From: Bdellovibrio bacteriovorus HD100
Lineage (GTDB): Bacteria; Bdellovibrionota; Bdellovibrionia; Bdellovibrionales; Bdellovibrionaceae
Assembly: GCF_000196175.1 (NCBI RefSeq)
Contig: NC_005363.1
Span: 3,658,001 to 3,722,000, forward strand
Length of the DNA stretch: 64,000 nt
Reading direction: 5' to 3'
A model generated the notes under the pieces. It worked only from the letters and a program-made list of their open reading frames with translations, was not told the origin of the DNA and did no database searches. The translations under genes were made by a program, and so were the position numbers. Shown in pieces: positions 25,716 through 34,922 of the stretch; the first letter of the stretch is position 1; the number at the start of each line of letters is the position of its first letter.

Positions 25716-28069
25716 AGTCTCTTTCGCGAAAGCTGCTTCGTGACATCAGTACTCTGCGCCTGCAGATCCTTTCGATGGCGCTGCTGGTTTCCTGTGGGGT
25801 GGCCATATTGGTGGCCTCGTGGAGTTCATATCTTTCCTTGGCACGGGCCCAGCAGGAATACTATCAGGATCATCAGTTTGCCGATGTCTTTACAGAATTG
25901 GTGCGCGCGCCACGGCACCTGGCAGATCAGATTCGCGATATTCCCGGTGTTCAGGTTGCAGAGGCCCGGGTGATCGAAGATGTGCTGATTGATCTGGCCC
26001 ATCAGAATGAACCGGCCCTGGGGCACGTTGTTTCGTATTCACCCACACAGACCCTGAACAGGATCTATCTGCGCCAGGGAAGATTTCCCGAGCCCGGGGA
26101 CCGGCTTGAAGTGCTGGTGCACGAAAGCTTCGCCAAGGCCCATGAACTGAAACCCGGTGATTCCTTCAGCCTCGTGATCAGGGGGCAGAAAAAAACCGTT
26201 CAGGTTTCCGGAATTGGACTGTCACCCGAGTTTGTCTATGCACTCAGTCCGATTTCCATGTTTCCCGATGATTTGCACTATGGAGTTTTATGGCTGCCTG
26301 AAAGGGACCTTGCACGCCTGAACAACATGACGGGGGCCTTCAACAGCCTGATTGTCAAAACAGCACCCCACGTTCCCATTGAAAGCATCAAACGCCGCAT
26401 CGACTTTATTCTGTCGCCCTATGGCAGCCTGGGATCTTATGATCGCAGCCGCCAACTCAGCCATCTTTTCGTCGAAGACGAGATTCGCCAGCAAAAATCC
26501 ATGTCCGCCATCATCCCCGCGATTTTCATTTCGGTGGCCGTTTTCATCCTTCATACCATCATCAGCCGTTTGATCGGCCTGCAAAGAATTCAGATTGCGA
26601 CCCTGAAGTCTCTGGGTTACGGCTCAGGAGTCCTGGCTTTTCATTACTGGAAGCTTGTTTCCGTCATTCTTGTTCTGGGCCTTCTGCCGGCAATTGCTTT
26701 CGCCTACGGCATCGGCCAGTGGTATGCAGTTCTTTATGAGCGTTACTTTCGCTTTCCTCACATCGACTTTTCCCTGTCACAAGAGGCGCTGTTCTGGGGG
26801 CTTTTGGCGGCCCTGTTGCCGGGCTGGCTGGCCACTGCGAGTTCCCTGTCCAGAATATTCAAGCTGGATCCGGCCGAGGCCATGCGTCCTCCGGCCCCCG
26901 CCTCCTACAACAGAACCTTCATGGAAAAGTGGAAAATTGCCAGAACCATGCACATACAAACTAAAATGCTGGTCCGAAACATCCTTGCCCGCCCCTGGAG
27001 GTCGACCCTTTCCATCCTGAGCCTTTCCGCAGCGACAGCGATTCTTATCAACGGCAGCTTCTGGTCAGACATTATCGAGTTCGTGATTCAGCGCCAGTTT
27101 ATTGAAATCAGCCGCGAGGATCTTGAAATTCGTTTTCTGCATCCACGCCGAATGGAGGTGCTGTCTGAAATTTCCAGGATTCCCGGAGTCTACATTGTCG
27201 AAGGCGCCCGCACCGTACCGGTCCGGCTGCACTTCAGGCAGCTCGACAAAAACACCGCCGTTCTGGCCTATGACGGCATCTCGACGTTGCGAAGAATACT
27301 GAACCGGGAAGGTGTCGTGATACAGCCCAGGGAAAATCAGGTGCTGCTCAGCCAGTACTACGCAAAGAAGTACGGACTGAAAACCGGCGACCGGCTGTTC
27401 CTGGAGGTCGCCGACAAAACCCGTCCGGGCTTTACTGTCACCGTCGGCGGTTTCGTCGAGGACATTGTCGGTTCCTCTATCTATGCGCGCCGGGAGGATC
27501 TTTCCCGCTGGCTTTCCGAGTTCCCCAGTATAAATACAGCTTATGTCAAAATTGATCCGGCTTTTGCAGAACAAATTTACATAAAACTAAAGCAGTTTCC
27601 CGAGGTCATCACCGTGGGTGTTAAACGCCTTGTCTTTGAAAGCTTCACGGCCACTTTGTCAGGAATGATCATGACCTTTACAGCCATCCTTTTGTTGTTC
27701 GCCGTCACGATCTCCGGAGCCGTTTTGTTCAACATGGTGCGAATCGATGTTTCGGAAAAATCCTGGGAGCTGGCCAGCCTTCGAATTCTGGGCTTTGAAA
27801 TTTCTGCGGTCTTTCAGGTTCTCTTCTTTCAGATGGGCCTGCAGGTGCTGGTGTCGATATTTCCGGGCCTGCTACTGGGTTATGGCTTGTCATATCTAAG
27901 CACTAAGTGGATTCACACGGATGCCTTCATCTTCCCCTTGGTAGTTGACACAAGAACTTACGCTCTGGCGGTGGCTATTATGGTTTTATGCTATCTTATG
28001 ACAGGATTATTTCTGTACTCCAAAGTCAAATCGCTCAACATGACGGAGGCCCTGAAAGCCCGGGAGTAA
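25712..28069 (+). CDS. FtsX/MacB-type ABC permease, double-domain
   Basis: 785 residues from GTG 25712, which overlaps the ATPase stop (GTGA); a longer frame from 25631 runs back into the ATPase gene and is rejected. The N-terminal membrane segment (about 15-40) is followed by a periplasmic domain of about 220 residues, three membrane segments (about 265-400), a second anchor near 430, a second periplasmic domain and three final segments (about 650-780). This is the two-FtsX-domain layout of the AttF/DevC-like or YtrF-like single-chain permeases. With the membrane-fusion protein next door it probably forms an exporter or mechanotransducer; substrate unknown. Confidence 0.9.
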   Translation: MKSLSRKLLRDISTLRLQILSMALLVSCGVAILVASWSSYLSLARAQQEYYQDHQFADVFTELVRAPRHLADQIRDIPGVQVAEARVIEDVLIDLAHQNEPALGHVVSYSPTQTLNRIYLRQGRFPEPGDRLEVLVHESFAKAHELKPGDSFSLVIRGQKKTVQVSGIGLSPEFVYALSPISMFPDDLHYGVLWLPERDLARLNNMTGAFNSLIVKTAPHVPIESIKRRIDFILSPYGSLGSYDRSRQLSHLFVEDEIRQQKSMSAIIPAIFISVAVFILHTIISRLIGLQRIQIATLKSLGYGSGVLAFHYWKLVSVILVLGLLPAIAFAYGIGQWYAVLYERYFRFPHIDFSLSQEALFWGLLAALLPGWLATASSLSRIFKLDPAEAMRPPAPASYNRTFMEKWKIARTMHIQTKMLVRNILARPWRSTLSILSLSAATAILINGSFWSDIIEFVIQRQFIEISREDLEIRFLHPRRMEVLSEISRIPGVYIVEGARTVPVRLHFRQLDKNTAVLAYDGISTLRRILNREGVVIQPRENQVLLSQYYAKKYGLKTGDRLFLEVADKTRPGFTVTVGGFVEDIVGSSIYARREDLSRWLSEFPSINTAYVKIDPAFAEQIYIKLKQFPEVITVGVKRLVFESFTATLSGMIMTFTAILLLFAVTISGAVLFNMVRIDVSEKSWELASLRILGFEISAVFQVLFFQMGLQVLVSIFPGLLLGYGLSYLSTKWIHTDAFIFPLVVDTRTYALAVAIMVLCYLMTGLFLYSKVKSLNMTEALKARE

Positions 28070-28073
28070 CCGC

Positions 28074-28967
28074 ATGAAAAAGAAAACTCAATACGTTGGA
28101 AAGTTCATCTACGTAACACTGGCCATTCTGACGGCGGTGGCACTGGGACTTCTTTTGCGCCCCTCTGCTGTGCCTGTGGAAATCGCCGTCGTGGAACAAG
28201 GGCCCTTCACCGAGCAGCTGAGGGTTGATGGCACCGTCCGGTCCCGGCACATCACCACCGTCACCGCCTTTGCCACCGGGGATCTGGAACGCCTGGAAAT
28301 GAAGGCCGGAGAATCCGTTAAAAAAGGCCAGACACTGACCCATCTCAAATGGGACTTCAGAAAACCCGTGACCAGCCCGGTTGCCGGTGTCGTTGCCAAA
28401 GTTTATCGCGAATCCGCCGGGCCGATCCAGCGGGGTGAGCCCATCGTGGATATCATCGATCCCCGCGATATTGAAGTTGTCGCAAAAGTTCTCACCACAG
28501 ATGCCGTCAAAGTGCAGCCCCAGTCTGTTGTGAAAATCTTCGGGCTGGGTGACGACTCAGAGCTTGAAGGCCGAGTCCTCCGCGTCAGTCAGGCGGGCTT
28601 CGTTGAAATCTCCGCCTTGGGAATAGAAGAGGAAAAGACCGAGATCTTCATCGAATTTCAGAAACCCCCGCCGGTGCAAATCGGACACAACTTTCATGTC
28701 GAGCTGCTGATTGAAGTTTCCCACACAGATCAGGCCCTGCAGGTTCCTCTTGGTGCCCTTTTAAAGAACAGAAACAACTGGGCGGTTTACACAGTTCAGG
28801 ATCAGCGCGCGCATCTTCAGTCCGTGGAAATAGCCAAAAGAAACGACTCTCACGCCGTAGTTAGCAGCGGTCTTAAGGCGGGAGAGCAAGTGATTCTCTT
28901 CCCCGGGGACCAGGTTTTTGACAACAGCAAAGTGAAGATCAGAAGGAACTCGCACCCGGATCCTTAA
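28074..28967 (+). CDS. Membrane-fusion (HlyD/MacA-like) periplasmic adaptor
   Basis: 297 residues. One N-terminal membrane segment (about 11-30) anchors a compact lipoyl/biotinyl-like hairpin (GDLERLEMKAGESVKKGQ and VTSPVAGVVAKVYRESAG) and beta-barrel domains. The coiled-coil hairpin that normally reaches an outer-membrane channel is almost absent, so this short adaptor may not engage TolC. It begins four bases after the permease stop. Confidence 0.9.
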   Translation: MKKKTQYVGKFIYVTLAILTAVALGLLLRPSAVPVEIAVVEQGPFTEQLRVDGTVRSRHITTVTAFATGDLERLEMKAGESVKKGQTLTHLKWDFRKPVTSPVAGVVAKVYRESAGPIQRGEPIVDIIDPRDIEVVAKVLTTDAVKVQPQSVVKIFGLGDDSELEGRVLRVSQAGFVEISALGIEEEKTEIFIEFQKPPPVQIGHNFHVELLIEVSHTDQALQVPLGALLKNRNNWAVYTVQDQRAHLQSVEIAKRNDSHAVVSSGLKAGEQVILFPGDQVFDNSKVKIRRNSHPDP

Positions 28968-29050
28968 GAATTTCTCTGCGATTAAGCACGGGCTATGGAA
29001 AATAGTCTCGTCCTCACTTAAATTCAGTACTGGATTTCACAGGAGATTTT

Positions 29051-29977
29051 ATGGCCTCTGTTTCCATTCTTGTGGCTGATGACATCATGGCTCAGTCAAA
29101 AAAAGCCCGAAAGAGATCCGACGATCTTCGCAGCATCGCCACCCACTTTGCACGGCTGTTGAAGGCCGACCTTCACTTTCTCTACGTTGAAGATATTCCT
29201 GAGCGCCTGAGAAAAGGGGACAAGATCAAGAGCCTTGATCAGCGCAACCCCCAGATGACCGCCAAACTCAGAGCCGAGTTAGAGGCCCTCAATCCCGGCA
29301 GTGAACTGCATCTGGACCGGGGCAACCCGATTTTAAAAGCACTGGAATGGGAAAAAAAGCTGAATCCCGATTTGATCGTATTGGGAACCCGCGGTCACAA
29401 AGGTCTTTCGAAATTCTTTCTGGGAAGCGTGGCCGAAGAGCTTCTTCGTCGTTCACGCCGGCCCGTTCTGGTTTTGGGCCCCCATTATTCTTCGGCTGAA
29501 TTTCCGGCAAATCCTCGTGCGGGATTGCGCATTCTGCTTTTGTCGGATCTGACCTCCGCCAGCAGCCGTGCGGAAGCCTACACCCGCAAGCTAGCACAAA
29601 AAACCAAGGCCCGCGTGACGCTGATGCATTCCGTGGGGGACCCGATCATGCGACTGCGCCAGATTTATGCCCAAAGCCGCATTCCCATGTACTCGCTGGA
29701 AAAAGAGGTTCAAGAGATCAAAGACTTTGCCCGGATCCAAATGAAAAAGAAAATGGAGCGCTTCAAAGAGGACGGACTGACCGTGCAGGCAAAGCTGATA
29801 GAGCATGACAGGGATCTTGCTGACGACATCCAGGATGAACTGACCGAAGGCTATGACCTGGTTGTCATGGGCACTCATGCTCACAATCGGCTGCTGACCG
29901 TGTTCCTGGGAAGCACCTCCAGAAAAACCTGTCTGCTGTCCTCTGTTCCCGTGATCATCCTGCCTTCTTCATCGTGA
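29051..29977 (+). CDS. Tandem universal stress protein (UspA x2), second copy
   Basis: 308 residues, two Usp domains. The first has an intact ATP motif, GTRGHKGLSKFFLGS; the second reads GTHAHNRLLTVFLGS, where the second Gly is Ala, so its nucleotide binding may be weakened. CAGGAGATTTT precedes ATG 29051 after an 83-base gap, so it may have its own promoter. It mirrors the Usp at 21970 and closes the cluster. Confidence 0.9.
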   Translation: MASVSILVADDIMAQSKKARKRSDDLRSIATHFARLLKADLHFLYVEDIPERLRKGDKIKSLDQRNPQMTAKLRAELEALNPGSELHLDRGNPILKALEWEKKLNPDLIVLGTRGHKGLSKFFLGSVAEELLRRSRRPVLVLGPHYSSAEFPANPRAGLRILLLSDLTSASSRAEAYTRKLAQKTKARVTLMHSVGDPIMRLRQIYAQSRIPMYSLEKEVQEIKDFARIQMKKKMERFKEDGLTVQAKLIEHDRDLADDIQDELTEGYDLVVMGTHAHNRLLTVFLGSTSRKTCLLSSVPVIILPSSS

Positions 29978-29996
29978 AGACTGATACGCCAGAAAC

Positions 29997-30353
29997 CTAT
30001 TTGTCGGCGGGGTAGTAAGGAATTTCGATCACGGCACGGGACCCGGCCGCCCCCATGATGGCTCCCACCACCTGGCGCAAAGACATGATCGTTGCGCCTT
30101 TTTGGCCGATCACACGACCAATGGCCTCTTTCGGGCAACGGACCACATACTGGGTGGTCTTTTCACCAATCACCACATCCACGCCAATTCCCGGCGTCTC
30201 AGGAGCCAGCATCTGCAGAGCAGACAGCAGAAACTCACGCGCCTTTTCCCGAATCTCCGTAATATTGTCGGCCAATGGCGCCGCCCCGGATTCAGCTTTG
30301 GCGGCTGGTGAGGAACGCACTACTTTAATCACTTTAACGGACTCGGAAGCCAT
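29997..30353 (-). CDS. KH-domain RNA-binding protein (KhpA-like)
   Basis: 118 residues. A C-terminal KH domain has the nucleic-acid-binding GxxG loop in GRVIGQKGATI (about residue 80) and resembles KhpA, the small KH protein that pairs with KhpB/EloR in other bacteria. An N-terminal extension of about 35 residues is Ala/Ser-rich and probably disordered. AGGAG precedes ATG 30353. The usual partners of khpA (rpsP, rimM, trmD) are not beside it, so the gene is isolated and convergent with the Usp gene. Confidence 0.82.
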   Translation of the reverse strand: MASESVKVIKVVRSSPAAKAESGAAPLADNITEIREKAREFLLSALQMLAPETPGIGVDVVIGEKTTQYVVRCPKEAIGRVIGQKGATIMSLRQVVGAIMGAAGSRAVIEIPYYPADK

Positions 30354-30557
30354 AAAACTCCTGTTAACAGTTTCATGTTAACTTAGATTTTTGCTTTCAC
30401 CAGATCCTGGACGCAGATAGTGCTCCCCTTCTAATAAAAGGAACACACCATTACAATTTTTCATTAGGCCCCCATTAAAAGCTTTGGAGGCCAGCTCTGC
30501 CCGTCAAACGACAGAATATTATTGTCTAGTAATCTTACGACAATGTAAGCATCGGGA

Positions 30558-32231
30558 ATGACGAAGTTCTTTTTCCTTCTGACCCTGATCTCCGCGACTG
30601 CTTTTGCCCAATCCGAACCCGACTGGACAGCCGGAGTCCCGGTCCCCCCGGGAGGGAGATCCAACATTTATTCGTGGAACGATTTTGATTTCCAGGCCAC
30701 TTTGAATAAGGGAAAAATCCACGCCCAAGTCTATCCCGTGACCGTCACCGGAATGCTGCCACCCTACGAACCCGTGCGCCGCCTGATTGAAGAAAAGAAC
30801 AGCAATCCTTTGCGCAAATGGATTCAAAGCCTGATGAAAGGCCTCAGTGGCTTCCGAAGTTTTGAGGACGTTTTAAAAAATCTGGGCCTGCACAAGTACC
30901 CGCTTGAAAACGAACGCGGGGTTTATGCCGTTCCCTATCCGAATGAAATCCGCCCCGACACCCTGATGGGTTTTGGTTTGATTGAACGAAACGGCGCTGA
31001 AGGTTTCACGTTCAGCTGCGCGGCCTGCCATTCATCCAACCTGTTTGGCAAAACAGTCCTGGGCATGACCAACCGATTCCCGCGCGCGAATGAATTTTTC
31101 ATCAAAGCCAAGAAAGTCATGCCCCTGATGGATCCGCACATCTTTCAGGCATACACGCGCGCCACCGATGCGGAAACCGCCTTGTTGGTGGAGTCCAAAG
31201 AACGTCTGAAATCCGTGGCACTGAAACAACCCATCGCCCTGGGCCTGGATACATCTTTGGCGCAGGTCAGTCTTTCCCTGAATCGCAGAGCCAAAGACGG
31301 ATACGCCAACTACAGCGACAAAGCCGCAAGATCACCGCGGGCAGATGCCTATCTGGATAACAAGCCCGCCGATTCCAAACCCGCCGTGTGGTGGAACGTG
31401 AAATACAAAAACCGCTGGCTGTCGGACGGAAGCGTTCTGAGTGGCAACCCGATCTTCACCAATCTAATCTGGAATGAAATCGGGCGCGGAGCGGATTTGC
31501 ACGAGTTAGAGCAGTGGCTGGCTGACAACGATCATATCATCAAAGAGCTGACCACGGCCGTCTTTGCGTCTGAAGCTCCGCACATCACCGATTTCTACCC
31601 GGCGGAAAAAATCGATCTGGGACGCGCCAAAGCCGGCGAGCAGATCTTTAAAAACACCTGCGCCAAGTGCCACGGCCACTATGAAAAAGCCTGGAACCTG
31701 CCGCAGGCCTTGGTGCTGTCCGCAGCCGAGCGCCTGAAAACCGTCGAAGTGCGCTACAAAGAAAAAACCCCGGTAGTGAATGTCGGCACCGACCCGTTCC
31801 GCCGTCAGGGCATGAAGTCTTTGGAGCAGCTGAATGATCTGGAGATCTCTAAAAAGAACGGGATCGTGATCAAAGCGCAGGAAGGTTATGTGCCGCCACC
31901 ATTGGTGGGCATCTGGGCCAGATGGCCGTACATGCACAACAACTCGATCCCGAATCTGTGTGTGCTGCTGACTCCGGCAAAGAAGCGTCCGTCGATCTAT
32001 TACTCCGGTGAAGCGTTGAACAAAGACACGGACTATGACTTTAGCTGCGGTGGCTACCCTATCGGTGACAAGACACCGAAGGCGTGGAAGACGCGCGAGC
32101 ATCTTTACGACACCCGCAATCCGGGCATGGGCAACATGGGTCACGACGAAGGAATCTTCATCAAAGACGGAAAAGAAATTCTGTCTGCCGAAGACAAATA
32201 CAATCTGATCCAATTCCTGCAGACACTTTAA
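30558..32231 (+). CDS. Secreted di-heme c-type cytochrome, RoxA/peroxidase-like
   Basis: 557 residues with a signal peptide (MTKFFFLLTLISATAFAQ). Two heme c sites are visible: CAACH at 154-158 and CAKCH at 368-372. The segment GIWARWPYMHNNSIPNL near 450 is like the conserved region of RoxA-type rubber oxygenases and di-heme cytochrome c peroxidases, where a nearby residue ligates heme iron. Periplasmic redox function is secure; whether it is a peroxidase, an oxygenase or an electron carrier is not. It is a single gene with no obvious partner. Confidence 0.85.
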   Translation: MTKFFFLLTLISATAFAQSEPDWTAGVPVPPGGRSNIYSWNDFDFQATLNKGKIHAQVYPVTVTGMLPPYEPVRRLIEEKNSNPLRKWIQSLMKGLSGFRSFEDVLKNLGLHKYPLENERGVYAVPYPNEIRPDTLMGFGLIERNGAEGFTFSCAACHSSNLFGKTVLGMTNRFPRANEFFIKAKKVMPLMDPHIFQAYTRATDAETALLVESKERLKSVALKQPIALGLDTSLAQVSLSLNRRAKDGYANYSDKAARSPRADAYLDNKPADSKPAVWWNVKYKNRWLSDGSVLSGNPIFTNLIWNEIGRGADLHELEQWLADNDHIIKELTTAVFASEAPHITDFYPAEKIDLGRAKAGEQIFKNTCAKCHGHYEKAWNLPQALVLSAAERLKTVEVRYKEKTPVVNVGTDPFRRQGMKSLEQLNDLEISKKNGIVIKAQEGYVPPPLVGIWARWPYMHNNSIPNLCVLLTPAKKRPSIYYSGEALNKDTDYDFSCGGYPIGDKTPKAWKTREHLYDTRNPGMGNMGHDEGIFIKDGKEILSAEDKYNLIQFLQTL

Positions 32232-32373
32232 AATTTTTTTCGTTGCGAGTGTTCCATCGCAACCATCAAACGCGGGCGCTTATTGGCGTCCGCTGTTCAA
32301 TCCCTAAACACAAGCCAGCATCGTATTTACCATGAATTTCCGGCAAGTCCGTGAATTCCCGTCCTGAGACACC

Positions 32374-32390
32374 TTGGCACTGTTGCTGCA
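32374..32390 (+). promoter_or_regulatory. Candidate sigma-54 promoter
   Basis: TTGGCAC at 32374-32380 and CTGCA at 32386-32390 put the invariant GG and GC at the -24/-12 spacing required by RpoN. The predicted transcript start near 32401 gives a leader of about 40 bases to the DUF2388-like gene at 32443. No enhancer site was identified. Confidence 0.45.
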
Positions 32391-32442
32391 ATACTCCCCA
32401 GCCAGTAACCAAAAACACATTAAACCCCTTTTAGGAGTATCC

Positions 32443-32781
32443 ATGAAAAAGTCCGTTGTCGTTGCTTTGTTGTTGTCTGCCACTATGGCTCAAGCCACTG
32501 AGATCTCTCAGGTTTACTCTGCATCTGTGACCTCCACAGTGGACTCCATCCTGGCGATCCCTTTGATGACTACAGGTGGTGTTGTGGCGACGTCCGCTTC
32601 TATCTCTGGTCAGACTTTGAAACTTGTTGTTGAAGCTAAAGAAGATGCTGCAACGATGGTTGCTTCTGATGGCGCGATCCGTGGTGTGGCTTTGCAAAAA
32701 GCGTTGGAAGCGATCCGCGCTGAAAACCCAAAACTTCAGGCTTCTGATCTTGAACTTGCTGAAGGCATCCTGAAAATGTAA
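32443..32781 (+). CDS. Small secreted DUF2388-like protein
   Basis: 112 residues with signal peptide MKKSVVVALLLSATMAQA. The C-terminal part (VVEAKEDAATMVASDGAIRG, then ALEAIRAENP and ASDLELAEGIL) closely follows what I recall of DUF2388, small secreted proteins known mainly in Pseudomonas and of unknown function. TTAGGAG precedes ATG 32443; an earlier in-frame start at 32374 is inside the promoter. It is a monocistronic unit with its own terminator. Confidence 0.75.
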   Translation: MKKSVVVALLLSATMAQATEISQVYSASVTSTVDSILAIPLMTTGGVVATSASISGQTLKLVVEAKEDAATMVASDGAIRGVALQKALEAIRAENPKLQASDLELAEGILKM

Positions 32782-32810
32782 TTCGCGCTTCATCTCCTCC
32801 TCTTCTCTGG

Positions 32811-32840
32811 AAAAGGGCTGCCGCGAGGTGGCCCTTTTTT
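32811..32840 (+). terminator. Terminator of the DUF2388-like gene
   Basis: AAAAGGGC at 32811-32818 pairs with GCCCTTTT at 32831-32838, followed by further T, 29 bases after the stop. Confidence 0.8.
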
Positions 32841-32963
32841 ATTTTCATATCAATCACTTAGGTCCCCATAGTCTGGCACTGAATTTGTATTAACTTTCAG
32901 AGCAGGGCTTGGATTTTCCAAAGTCCGGGCAGGTTTGTCTCATTTTGAAACAAGGAGAGACCG

Positions 32964-34898
32964 ATGAATAAAGCAGGATTGATTGTCGCCGCGATGCTAA
33001 TGGCTTCCAGCGCTCATGCTTCATTCAGTTACTCTCTGACCGAAGGACCCGCAGACAAACAATTCAGACAAAACGCTCAGATTCTGCTGAAACAGGCCGA
33101 ACAACTGCTGCCGGTTTCCATTAAATCCAAATTCAAAAAACCTCTGGAAGTCCGCTTTGAGAGCCTCAAAGAAAACGGCGATCACGCTTTGGGAAAACTG
33201 TCCTGGGGCAAAGTGCGCATCGACCTTAAAGCCATTCCAGAAATTCGCCGCGGTGAAAGCAATGCCACGCGCACCAACCGCACTCACAAAACCTTCTATC
33301 GCGAGATTCTGGCAACCGTCGTGCATGAGACCATTCATGCTTATGACAAACTGAACGATCACGATGCGGATGAGGCCCGCATGATCCGTGTGTGCAAAGA
33401 GGAAAAAGAGGACCGCCAAAACACCCGCACCAGCCCCGAGTGCAAGCCTTACGAAAACATGTATCGCAGCTATTCACAAAATCCGTATTTCACAATGATT
33501 GCAGGGTTTGTTGACAGCGACGAGTCCTGGATGAAACACCGCAGTCCTGACATTTATGAGCTGACCAGCGCCTTTGAATCTTTCGCGGTGAATATGGAAT
33601 ATTTCCTGATGGACCCGGACTATGCATGCCGTCGTCCATCACTGTACCACCTGTTCCGCACCAAATTCAAACACACCCCTTTCCCGAACAGCGGCTGCCA
33701 GGTGCCACTCAACTATGTGATCCCGGACTTCAAGGGTAAAGACAGCCCGCTCCGCAGTATTGATCCGAGCCGCATCTATCAGGTGCACTATCTGCTGGCC
33801 GCAGAAGGTGAAGCAATGATGAGCGGATGGGGTCATTCCATGTTCCGTCTGGTGATGTGTGCTCCGGAAAGAAAAGTTGTCGGTCCCGACTGCCTGAAGG
33901 ATCTGGATCAGCATATCGTGCTTTCTTACCGCGCTTTTGTGAACAGCATTCAGATCAACACCCTTAAAGGTCTGACCGGGGACTATCCTTCGCGTCTATT
34001 CCTGGTGCCCATGCATCAGGTGATTGATGAATACACCAAGACGGAGCTGCGTGATCTAAGAAGTGTCCCTATGAATTTGTCTCGCGATGAAATCCGCCAG
34101 TTCGTGACCCGCACGATTGAAACCCACTGGTCTTATGACGGCCGCTACTATTTCACCTCCAACAACTGCGCGGTGGAATCGTTGAACCTGATGAAGGGGT
34201 CTTTGTTCCGCCCGGAACTGATCTATCTGGAAACCAAAACCCCGATCGGTCTTGAAAAGGATCTGCTGCGCCTGAAGATCGCTGACAATCGCGTTTTTGC
34301 AAACCGCACCCAGGCCATCAACACAGGCTACCTGTTTGATTCCTACCGGGACCGCTATGAGATGAGCTTTAAAGTTCTGAAAGACACTATTGGTGTTAAT
34401 CAAAAAGACTTCCGTGAACTGCTCAGCCTGACGGCCTCCCAGCGTGGCAGTCTGTATTCGCGCATCAACAAGCTGGAAGGCAAAACCCGTCGTAAAGCGG
34501 CGGCTGCGATTGTGCTGCTTGAAAACGGTGCCCACCGCTTCCTGACGGCCGCGATCAAAGCAGATCTGACCCAGCATGTGATCAAGGAAGAAAAACAGGC
34601 CGCCAAACGTGGCGAAACCACCCGTCAAAAAGAGATCGTGACCGCATTGACTGAAATCAGCGACATGTTCTCGCAGCCGGCTTCGTTCCTGAAAGGTGCG
34701 GAAGGTTACGGTCTGCCGACGGAGCAGGACTGGGAGCAGGTTCAGCGTCTTTCCTCGCACAAACAAAACCAGGGATCTGACATCTACGATGAAGTGCAGA
34801 AGAATGTGGAAAGCCTGATCAATTCGGCCCAAATGAAGGAAATTGAAGCCATTAAAAAGAACGTGGAATTTGCGCTTAGCTTTATGCGCTCCATTTAA
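32964..34898 (+). CDS. Secreted HExxH metalloprotease-like protein with a Lnb_N/DUF4105-like domain
   Basis: 644 residues with signal peptide (MNKAGLIVAAMLMASSAHA). HETIH near residue 118 is a zinc-protease motif, in ATVVHETIHAYDKLND. The region about 265-420 (MSGWGHSMFRLVMC, then YFTSNNCAVESLNL) has the Gly-His and Asn-Cys features of DUF4105 (Lnb_N), a periplasmic Cys/His domain thought to act like a peptidase or amidase. The last 200 residues are helical. The two modules together suggest a secreted hydrolase. GAGAG precedes ATG 32964. Confidence 0.7.
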   Translation: MNKAGLIVAAMLMASSAHASFSYSLTEGPADKQFRQNAQILLKQAEQLLPVSIKSKFKKPLEVRFESLKENGDHALGKLSWGKVRIDLKAIPEIRRGESNATRTNRTHKTFYREILATVVHETIHAYDKLNDHDADEARMIRVCKEEKEDRQNTRTSPECKPYENMYRSYSQNPYFTMIAGFVDSDESWMKHRSPDIYELTSAFESFAVNMEYFLMDPDYACRRPSLYHLFRTKFKHTPFPNSGCQVPLNYVIPDFKGKDSPLRSIDPSRIYQVHYLLAAEGEAMMSGWGHSMFRLVMCAPERKVVGPDCLKDLDQHIVLSYRAFVNSIQINTLKGLTGDYPSRLFLVPMHQVIDEYTKTELRDLRSVPMNLSRDEIRQFVTRTIETHWSYDGRYYFTSNNCAVESLNLMKGSLFRPELIYLETKTPIGLEKDLLRLKIADNRVFANRTQAINTGYLFDSYRDRYEMSFKVLKDTIGVNQKDFRELLSLTASQRGSLYSRINKLEGKTRRKAAAAIVLLENGAHRFLTAAIKADLTQHVIKEEKQAAKRGETTRQKEIVTALTEISDMFSQPASFLKGAEGYGLPTEQDWEQVQRLSSHKQNQGSDIYDEVQKNVESLINSAQMKEIEAIKKNVEFALSFMRSI

Positions 34899-34922
34899 CA
34901 TTTGCGACGGACAGATTTGACG

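Noticed and set aside
21970-29977. The stress island as a recent mobile element.
   Set aside because: No integrase, transposase, direct repeats or flanking tRNA were seen. A compositional shift is only an impression, so transfer is left as an open question.
30354-30400. Two GTTAAC hexamers upstream of the KH gene as an operator.
   Set aside because: GTTAAC is a short palindrome in AT-rich sequence, and no further copy or known regulator supports it.
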